A DNA stretch of 37,513 nt, from positions 1 through 37,513 of the forward strand of contig NZ_JAEVHL010000036.1 in NCBI RefSeq assembly GCF_016803395.1. Reading direction: 5' to 3'. The stretch's first letter is position 1; each line of letters begins with the position of its first letter. Below the pieces are notes generated by a model, which was not told the DNA's origin, searched no databases, and saw only the letters and a program-made list of their open reading frames with translations. Origin of the DNA: Micromonospora tarensis. GTDB taxonomy: Bacteria; Actinomycetota; Actinomycetes; Mycobacteriales; Micromonosporaceae. Positions 32,587-37,513 of the stretch are shown here, one piece after another. A program made the translations under genes and the position numbers.

Positions 32587-33483
32587 GTGCACACCCGCTA
32601 CCGCAGCGTCGTCGTCGACGGGCTCTCCGTCTTCTACCGGGAGGCGGGCCCGCCGGACGCGCCCGTGTTGCTGCTCCTGCACGGGTTCCCGTCCTCGTCG
32701 CGAATGTTCGAGCCGCTCTTCGGCCGGCTCGCCGACCAGCTCCGGTTGATCGCGCCGGACTACCCCGGTTTCGGGCACAGCGACGCCCCCGATCCGGGTG
32801 GTTTCCCGTACACCTTCGACCGGATCGCCGCCACGATGGCGGGCTTCGCCGCGGCGGTCGGCGCCGAGCACTACCTGCTCTACGGGCAGGACTACGGCGG
32901 GCCGGTGGGGTTCCGGATGGCCCTCGCCGATCCGGGTCGACTGCGCGGCCTGATCGTGCAGAACGCGGTCGCCCACGACTCGGGGTTGGGACCGTTCTGG
33001 GCCACCCGCCGGGCCTTCTGGCAGGACCGGGCCGGGCACGAGGCGGCGATCCGGGAGAACATCCTGTCGCTGGCGGCGACCCGGACCCGGCACGTCGGTG
33101 ACGATCCCGACCCGGAGCGGTACGACCCCGACCTGTGGGTCGACGAGCACGCCTTTCTCAACCGCCCCGGGGTGGTCGAGCGGCAGCTGGACCTGATGTA
33201 CGACTACCGGACCAACGTCGCGTCCTACCCCGTCTGGCAGGACTGGCTCCGGCGGACCCGGCCCCCGCTGCTGGTCCTCTGGGGTCGACACGACACCTCG
33301 TTCGAGAACACCGAGCCGGAGGCGTACCGCTCCGACGTGCCGGAGGCGGAGGTGCACCTGCTGGACGGCGGGCACTTCGTGCTCGACACCCGGCCGGACG
33401 AGGTGGCGACCCTGATCCGGACCTTCGCCGCTCGGGTTCGCGCGGGCGGCGGGTCGGGTCACAATGTTTCACGTGAATCATGA
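32587..33483 (+). CDS. Alpha/beta hydrolase with Asp nucleophile (haloalkane dehalogenase/epoxide hydrolase-like)
   Basis: 298 residues. Oxyanion element HGFPSSSRMF, nucleophile elbow YGQDYGGPVG with Asp102 in place of serine, acid Asp236 in LWGRHDTSFE and catalytic His263 in LDGGHFVLD. The cap region (about 135-220) is helical. An Asp at the nucleophile is characteristic of haloalkane dehalogenases, epoxide hydrolases and fluoroacetate dehalogenases; the exact reaction is unknown. GTG at 32587. The last 20 bases overlap the next gene, which carries the parS-like site. Confidence 0.85.
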   Translation: MHTRYRSVVVDGLSVFYREAGPPDAPVLLLLHGFPSSSRMFEPLFGRLADQLRLIAPDYPGFGHSDAPDPGGFPYTFDRIAATMAGFAAAVGAEHYLLYGQDYGGPVGFRMALADPGRLRGLIVQNAVAHDSGLGPFWATRRAFWQDRAGHEAAIRENILSLAATRTRHVGDDPDPERYDPDLWVDEHAFLNRPGVVERQLDLMYDYRTNVASYPVWQDWLRRTRPPLLVLWGRHDTSFENTEPEAYRSDVPEAEVHLLDGGHFVLDTRPDEVATLIRTFAARVRAGGGSGHNVSRES

Positions 33484-33997
33484 GCCGGGTGCCGAGATCC
33501 ACCACACCGATCCCTTCGCGGTGCCGACCGGGCAACGGTCGCCGGTACGCCGGCTGCGGGGTCGCCTCGCCGAGCCGGTGACCCTCTGGACGGCACCCGG
33601 TCCGGCCGGGCTGACCGTCTCCTCCACCCTGGTGGCCGAGGGGGAACCGGACCGGCTGCTCGGGCTGATCGACCCGGAGTCCGACCTCTGGGCGGCCGTC
33701 GAGGAGTCGGGTCGGTTCGCTGTCGCCCCGCTCGGCCCGCCACACCGGCAACTCGCCGACCGGTTCGCCGGCCTCTTTCCCGCTCCGGGTGGGCTCTTCG
33801 CCACCGGTGGATGGACCGAGACGCCGTACGGGCCGGTCCCGACGGACGCCGGCGGCTGGGCCGGTTGCCGACTGGACACCGCCCGGGAGTACGGCTGGGC
33901 CCTGCTGGTGGAGGCGACCATCGAGGCGGTCGAGCTGGCCGAGGAGGGCGCTCCACTGCTGCACTACCGCGGTCGTTACCACGAGCTGCCGGCCTGA
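33464..33997 (+). CDS. Flavin-reductase-like (FMN-binding split barrel) protein
   Basis: 177 residues, resembling flavin reductase domain proteins: VTLWTAPGPAGLTVSSTLVAEGEP with the strand and GLTVSS motif that holds FMN, FAVAPLGPPHRQLADRFAGL, GWAGCRLDT, and a C-terminal YRGRYHEL. It probably binds FMN and uses NAD(P)H or acts with a partner monooxygenase, none of which is adjacent. ATG at 33464 overlaps the hydrolase end by 20 bases; an in-frame GTG at 33473 is also possible. The start codon lies next to the parS-like palindrome. Confidence 0.75.
   Translation: MFHVNHEPGAEIHHTDPFAVPTGQRSPVRRLRGRLAEPVTLWTAPGPAGLTVSSTLVAEGEPDRLLGLIDPESDLWAAVEESGRFAVAPLGPPHRQLADRFAGLFPAPGGLFATGGWTETPYGPVPTDAGGWAGCRLDTAREYGWALLVEATIEAVELAEEGAPLLHYRGRYHELPA
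33465..33480. promoter_or_regulatory. parS-like ParB-binding site
   Basis: TGTTTCACGTGAATCA matches the bacterial parS consensus (TGTTTCACGTGAAACA) at 15 of 16 positions; the single change (A to T) is in the right arm. The sequence is AT-rich in a very GC-rich genome, and it lies in the overlap of two genes, where both proteins must tolerate it. Confidence 0.6.
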
Positions 33998-34021
33998 ACG
34001 GACGCCTCGCCCAGACCGACC

Positions 34022-34045
34022 GATCACCGCAGTGATCTGAGTCAC
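34022..34045. promoter_or_regulatory. CRP/GlxR-like site with adjoining hairpin
   Basis: GATCAC-CGCA-GTGATC (34022-34037) is a perfect 6-bp stem, possibly ending the upstream operon, and GTGA-TCTGAG-TCAC (34032-34045) is an exact CRP-type operator sharing its right arm. The operator centre is about 98 bases upstream of the likely start of the acetate operon transcript, where activators of this family often bind. Confidence 0.45.
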
Positions 34046-34100
34046 TTGGCGCAGCCAGCCAACCGCTCGGCGCACTCGCCGACCGGCGTCGATCTCAGCC

Positions 34101-34130
34101 TTCCCTGCCGGGGAGTGCGCTCTTTACGGT
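34101..34130 (+). promoter_or_regulatory. Probable promoter of the second DUF485/ActP operon
   Basis: TTCCCT (34101-34106), 18 bases, TACGGT (34125-34130). Transcription would start near 34137, giving a leader of about 36 bases with AAGGTGGTGAT before the ATG at 34173. Confidence 0.35.
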
Positions 34131-34172
34131 GCGCGAAACTCCTCTGACGCCTGTGAAGGTGGTGATCCACAG

Positions 34173-34538
34173 ATGTCCACGGACACACCCGCTCCGGCCG
34201 CTCCCCAGTCGGACAAGTACCTGACCGTACAACGGTCGGACGAATTCGCTGGGCTGCGGCGTACGCTGCGCGGCTTCGTCTTCCCGATGACCGTCGCGTT
34301 CTTCCTGTGGTATGCGCTCTACGTCATTCTCTCCGCGTATGCCAGGGACTTCATGGGCACGAAGCTGTTCGGCAGCAACATCAACGTCGCGCTGGTCTTC
34401 GGCCTGCTCCAGTTCGTCTCCACGTTCCTGATCGCCTGGCTGTACTCCCGGTACGCGGACCGGAAGATCGACCCCGTCGCCGACCGGATCCGCGCCGAGA
34501 TCGGGGAGGTGACCCATGAAGACGGTCCACGCGGTTGA
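34173..34538 (+). CDS. DUF485 membrane protein, ActP partner
   Basis: 121 residues. A polar N-terminus is followed by LRRTLRGFVFPMTVAFFLWYALYVILSAYARDFM and a second helix (INVALVFGLLQFVSTFLIAWLYSRYA), then KIDPVADRIRAEIG. This is a full match to the DUF485 pattern, the standard companion of acetate/monocarboxylate symporters (YjcH-like). ATG at 34173 has GGTGAT six bases before. The last 23 bases overlap the symporter start. Confidence 0.9.
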   Translation: MSTDTPAPAAPQSDKYLTVQRSDEFAGLRRTLRGFVFPMTVAFFLWYALYVILSAYARDFMGTKLFGSNINVALVFGLLQFVSTFLIAWLYSRYADRKIDPVADRIRAEIGEVTHEDGPRG

Positions 34539-36207
34539 GACGTTCCTCGCGGCCGAGGCGGGCGATCACACCGCCCGCAACCTGACCATCACGCTCTTCC
34601 TGGTCTTCGTGGCGGTCACCCTGGCCATCACCATCTGGGCCAGCCGGCAGACCAAGACGGCCACCGACTTCTACGCGGGCGGCCGGTCCTTCTCCGGCTT
34701 CCAGAACGGCATGGCGATCGGCGGCGACTACATGTCGGCCGCCTCGTTCCTCGGCATCGCCGGCATCATCGCGCTCTACGGCTACGACGGCTTCCTCTAC
34801 TCGATCGGCTTCCTGGTCGCCTGGCTGGTGGCCCTGCTGCTGGTCGCGGAGCTGCTGCGCAACTCGGGCCGGTACACGATGGCGGACGTGCTGGCCTTCC
34901 GGATGCGGCAGCGTCCGGTGCGTACGGCGGCGGCGGTCTCCACCATCACGGTGTCGATCTTCTATCTGCTCGCCCAGATGGTGGGTGCCGGCGCGCTGGT
35001 CGCGCTGCTGCTCGGCATCCGGCCGGGGACGACCTTCCTCGGCATGGACGCCTCCACCGCGAAGGTGGCCACCATCATCATGGTCGGCGCGCTGATGATC
35101 ATTTACGTCACGGTGGGCGGCATGAAGGGCACCACCTACGTGCAGATCGTCAAGGCGTTCCTGCTCATGGGCGGTGCGCTGCTGATGACGATCCTGGTGT
35201 TGGCGAAGTTCAACTTCAACCTGTCGGCGCTGCTCGGCCAGGCGGCCGAGGCCTCCGGCAAGGGCAGCGCGTTCCTCGAACCCGGGCTGCGGTACGGCGT
35301 CGAGGTGGCCGGCAACTCGACCCAGACCTTCTACAACAAGGTGGATCTGCTCTCCCTGGGTATCGCCCTGGTGCTCGGCACCGCCGGTCTGCCGCACATC
35401 CTGATCCGCTTCTACACGGTGCCGACCGCGAAGGCGGCCCGCAAGAGCGTGCTCTGGGCGATCGGCATCATCGGCACCTTCTACCTGCTCACCCTGGCCC
35501 TCGGCTTCGGTGCGGCGGCGCTGGTCGGCAGCCAGGCGATCACCGCACAGGACAAGGCCGGCAACACCGCCGCGCCGCAGTTGGCCGAAGCGCTCGGCAT
35601 CGACTTCTTCGGCGGTGACCTGGGTGGCGCGGCGCTGCTGGCGATCATCGCGGCGGTCGCCTTCGCCACCATCCTGGCGGTGGTCGCCGGGTTGACGCTC
35701 GCCTCGTCGTCCAGCCTGGCGCACGACTTCTACGCGAACGTCCTCAAGCGGGGCGACACGTCGGAGCGGCAGGAGGTGCGGGTCGCCCGGATCTCCGCCC
35801 TGGTGATCGGTGCGGTGTCGATCGCCTTGTCGATCTACGCGCAGAACCTCAACGTGGCGTTCCTGGTGGCGCTGGCCTTCGCGGTCGCCGCCTCGGGCAA
35901 CCTGCCGGCGATCCTCTACAGCCTCTTCTGGCGGCGGTTCAACACCTCCGGAGCGGTGTGGGCGATCTACGGCGGTCTGCTCTCGGCCGTGCTGCTGGTG
36001 TTCTTCTCGCCGGTCGTCTCGGGTGCGGCGACCTCGATGTTCCCGGATCACGACTGGCAGTGGTTCCCGCTGTCCAACCCGGGCATCCTCTCCATCCCGT
36101 TCGGTTTCCTGTGCGGCTGGATCGGCACCGTCATCTCGAAGGAGCACGACGAGGACAAGTACGCGGAGCTGGAGGTTCGCGCCCTCACCGGCGCCGGCGC
36201 CCACTGA
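34516..36207 (+). CDS. actP: Cation/acetate symporter (ActP-like, SSS family)
   Basis: 563 residues with 13 predicted helices. SSS/ActP hallmarks: TATDFYAGGRSFSGFQNGMA, IGGDYMSAASFLGIAGIIAL, NSGRYTMADVLAFRMR, AQMVGAGALVALLLGI, GLPHILIRFYTVPTAKAARKS and LASSSSLAHDFYANVLK. By family it imports acetate (and related short acids) with Na+ or H+. ATG at 34516 overlaps DUF485 by 23 bases. The upstream CRP-like palindrome fits carbon regulation. It is distinct from the symporter at 28343-29983, which has an extra periplasmic insert. Ends at a strong terminator. Confidence 0.92.
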   Translation: MKTVHAVETFLAAEAGDHTARNLTITLFLVFVAVTLAITIWASRQTKTATDFYAGGRSFSGFQNGMAIGGDYMSAASFLGIAGIIALYGYDGFLYSIGFLVAWLVALLLVAELLRNSGRYTMADVLAFRMRQRPVRTAAAVSTITVSIFYLLAQMVGAGALVALLLGIRPGTTFLGMDASTAKVATIIMVGALMIIYVTVGGMKGTTYVQIVKAFLLMGGALLMTILVLAKFNFNLSALLGQAAEASGKGSAFLEPGLRYGVEVAGNSTQTFYNKVDLLSLGIALVLGTAGLPHILIRFYTVPTAKAARKSVLWAIGIIGTFYLLTLALGFGAAALVGSQAITAQDKAGNTAAPQLAEALGIDFFGGDLGGAALLAIIAAVAFATILAVVAGLTLASSSSLAHDFYANVLKRGDTSERQEVRVARISALVIGAVSIALSIYAQNLNVAFLVALAFAVAASGNLPAILYSLFWRRFNTSGAVWAIYGGLLSAVLLVFFSPVVSGAATSMFPDHDWQWFPLSNPGILSIPFGFLCGWIGTVISKEHDEDKYAELEVRALTGAGAH

Positions 36208-36217
36208 CCGCGACACA

Positions 36218-36260
36218 GGGACCCCTGTTGGCGCCACGCGTCAACAGGGGCCCCTTCCTT
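36218..36260 (+). terminator. Rho-independent terminator after actP
   Basis: GGGACCCCTGTTG (36218-36230) pairs with CAACAGGGGCCCC (36242-36254) with one mismatch and an 11-base loop, followed by TTCCTT. The clearest intrinsic terminator in the window. Confidence 0.8.
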
Positions 36261-36275
36261 GCAAATCTGGCTCGG

Positions 36276-36281
36276 TAGGCT
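36276..36281 (+). promoter_or_regulatory. Probable -10 box of the epimerase gene
   Basis: TAGGCT, seven bases, then ATG at 36289. Leaderless-type geometry, placed just beyond the actP terminator. Confidence 0.4.
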
Positions 36282-36288
36282 GACCGGT

Positions 36289-37266
36289 ATGAAGGTTGCT
36301 GAGCGCTTTGGTTCCGGTCACCGCGTCCTCGTCACCGGCGGCGCCGGCTTCGTGCCGTCGCACCTGGTGGACGTCCTGATCGGCCGCGGTTGCACGGTGG
36401 TGGTCCTGGACAACTTCGTGACCGGCGCCAAGGAGAACGTGGCCCACCTGCTGGACCGGCCGACCTTCACCCTCGTCGAGGCGGACATCTCCGACGGCCT
36501 GCCGACCCACCACCCGGCGTTGGCCGAGCGGTTCGACGCGATCCTGCACATGGCCTCCCCGGCCAGCCCCACCGACTTCGCCCAGTTGCCAGTGGAGATC
36601 CTCCGGGTCGGCTCGGTGGGCACCCTGCACCTGCTGGAGCGCGCGGTCGCCGACGGCGCCCGGTTCCTGATGGCCTCCACCTCCGAGGCGTACGGGGATC
36701 CGAAGGAGCACCCGCAGCGGGAGACCTACTGGGGCAACGTCAACCCGATCGGGGTCCGCAGCGTCTACGACGAGGCGAAGCGCTTCTCCGAGGCCGCGAC
36801 GATGGCGTACCACCGCTACCGCGGGCTCGACGCGGCGATCGTCCGGATCTTCAACACGTACGGCCCACGGATGCGCCCGGACGACGGCCGCGCCATCCCC
36901 ACCTTCATCTCACAGGCGCTGCGCGGCGAGCCGATCACCGTGCACGGCACCGGCAACCAGACCCGGTCCATCTGCTTCGTCGAGGACCTGGTGCGGGGCA
37001 TCCTGCTGCTGCTCGACTCGACCGAGACGGGGCCGGTCAACTGCGGCACCGAGCACGAGCTGTCGATGCGGCAACTCGCCGAGTTGATCGTGTCGCTCTC
37101 CGGCAGCAGCTCCGAGGTTAGCTATGTCACCCGCAGCTCGGACGACCCCGAGATGCGCCGGCCGGATCTCACGCTCGCCCGTGAACTGCTCGGTTACCAG
37201 CCGACGGTGACGCCCGAAGACGGCCTTCGACGCACGATTGACTACTTCCGGGCCCGGCTAGGGTAA
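36289..37266 (+). CDS. NAD-dependent epimerase/dehydratase, UDP-glucuronate-decarboxylase-like
   Basis: 325 residues, extended SDR. The NAD motif is TGGAGFVPSHLVD, with Pro23 where the third Gly of GxxGxxG is normal. The catalytic set is Thr131-Ser132-Glu133 in STSEAYGDPKEHPQ, and Tyr160/Lys164 in SVYDEAKRF. YWGNVNPIGVRSVYDEAKR and VRIFNTYGPRMRPDDGRAI are very close to UDP-xylose synthase (UXS). It would decarboxylate UDP-glucuronate to UDP-xylose, a sugar donor for glycans. ATG at 36289 rather than the upstream in-frame start at 36259, which overlaps the terminator. Confidence 0.85.
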   Translation: MKVAERFGSGHRVLVTGGAGFVPSHLVDVLIGRGCTVVVLDNFVTGAKENVAHLLDRPTFTLVEADISDGLPTHHPALAERFDAILHMASPASPTDFAQLPVEILRVGSVGTLHLLERAVADGARFLMASTSEAYGDPKEHPQRETYWGNVNPIGVRSVYDEAKRFSEAATMAYHRYRGLDAAIVRIFNTYGPRMRPDDGRAIPTFISQALRGEPITVHGTGNQTRSICFVEDLVRGILLLLDSTETGPVNCGTEHELSMRQLAELIVSLSGSSSEVSYVTRSSDDPEMRRPDLTLARELLGYQPTVTPEDGLRRTIDYFRARLG

Positions 37267-37341
37267 CCAGATGTCGCGCGCCGCCTGCCGCTGAGTGTCG
37301 CCTGAAGGCGGCGCTGGCTCTCGCTACGTACCCTGAGTTAC

Positions 37342-37513
37342 ATGTCCGCGACGTCGTCTGCCGACCTTCCGCATCCATACCTGCGCCGCAGCGCCGGGCG
37401 TGCCTCGTGCCCGGCCCCGACCGGGGCGCCTCCGGTCGGGCTCGACCGACCGAGGCGCGCTTCTACCCGTCGTACGACGAGGAGCAGCCCGGCCCGGCGG
37501 GCCGGGAGGGCCG
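37342..37513 (+). CDS. Possible start of another gene, cut by the window end
   Basis: ATG at 37342 has TACCCT seven bases upstream (37329-37334), as in other leaderless starts here, and reads MSATSSADLPHPYLRRSAGR. That frame soon becomes Arg/Pro-rich, while another frame from GTG at 37407 reads plausible protein ending in EARFYPSYDEEQPGP. This could mean a start at 37407, a frameshift or no gene. The hairpin at 37416-37440 lies inside. Confidence 0.25.
   Translation, partial: MSATSSADLPHPYLRRSAGRASCPAPTGAPPVGLDRPRRASTRRTTRSSPARRAGRA
37416..37440. terminator. Perfect 9-bp hairpin near the window end
   Basis: CCCGACCGG (37416-37424) and CCGGTCGGG (37432-37440) around a 7-base loop; a second, CCCGGCC/GGCCGGG, follows at 37488-37506. 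They could terminate the epimerase transcript. Confidence 0.4.

Noticed and set aside
34381..36237. A 618-codon open frame on the minus strand
   Set aside because: Antisense shadow of the actP gene; highly charged low-complexity sequence with no family features.

Overview
The window looks like chromosomal DNA of a very GC-rich actinobacterium. Codon third positions are strongly G/C, GTG starts are common, and the gene families (SSS carboxylate symporters with DUF485 partners, DUF5701, LytS/LytTR pairs, Fpg-type glycosylases) fit Micromonosporaceae such as Micromonospora or Salinispora. That placement is inferred from general resemblance; no rRNA or other marker gene is present. I saw no tRNA, rRNA, CRISPR array, transposase or prophage gene.

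Layout. 0-2 kb: a polytopic glycosyltransferase-like membrane protein, possibly running in from the left. 2-5 kb (minus strand): an OmpR-type response regulator, a histidine kinase broken by an apparent one-base deletion, and a lipoprotein. 5-9.9 kb: an unknown protein, an APH-fold kinase-like protein, a thiolase, a PH-domain membrane protein, a zinc-finger rhomboid protease and a cyclophilin. 10-14.4 kb: a one-TM basic protein, CorA, a fold-type I aminotransferase, the remnant of a SnoaL-like gene and a CBS-pair protein. 14.4-18.3 kb (plus strand): NUDIX hydrolase and winged-helix protein, then a tight three-gene set: LicC-like cytidylyltransferase, glycerol-1-phosphate-dehydrogenase-like enzyme and CDP-alcohol phosphotransferase. 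18.4-22.5 kb: a GT4 glycosyltransferase with a frameshift, a divergent Fpg/Nei glycosylase, and a polyprenyl-phosphate sugar-1-phosphate transferase behind a long, apparently structured leader. 22.5-25.3 kb: LytS-type kinase, LytTR regulator, DUF5701 protein. 25.4-36.2 kb: a secreted multi-domain Ig-like protein, a first DUF485-like/SSS pair, an ABC exporter, an alpha/beta hydrolase, a flavin-reductase-fold protein and a second DUF485/ActP pair. 36.3-37.3 kb: a UDP-glucuronate-decarboxylase-like epimerase. The final 250 bp hold hairpins and perhaps the start of another gene.

How the genes may work together. The cytidylyltransferase, dehydrogenase and CDP-alcohol phosphotransferase read as one pathway: make a polyol phosphate (perhaps sn-glycerol-1-phosphate), activate it with CTP, and transfer it to an alcohol as a phosphodiester. 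The nearby GT4 enzyme, sugar-phosphate transferase, GT39-like protein and UDP-xylose-synthase-like epimerase suggest cell-surface glycan work. The LytS/LytTR pair near two carboxylate symporters suggests sensing and uptake of small organic acids, and a CRP-type palindrome lies upstream of the second symporter operon.

Most unusual signals: the three-gene polyol-phosphate cluster; a leader with a C(UUCG)G hairpin before the sugar-phosphate transferase; a near-perfect parS site across a gene junction at 33465-33480; phased DnaA-box-like sequences at 27758-27851; two genes reduced to their two ends; and two one-base frameshifts in otherwise intact genes. Recurrent TANNNT boxes 6-8 bases before start codons suggest many leaderless transcripts.
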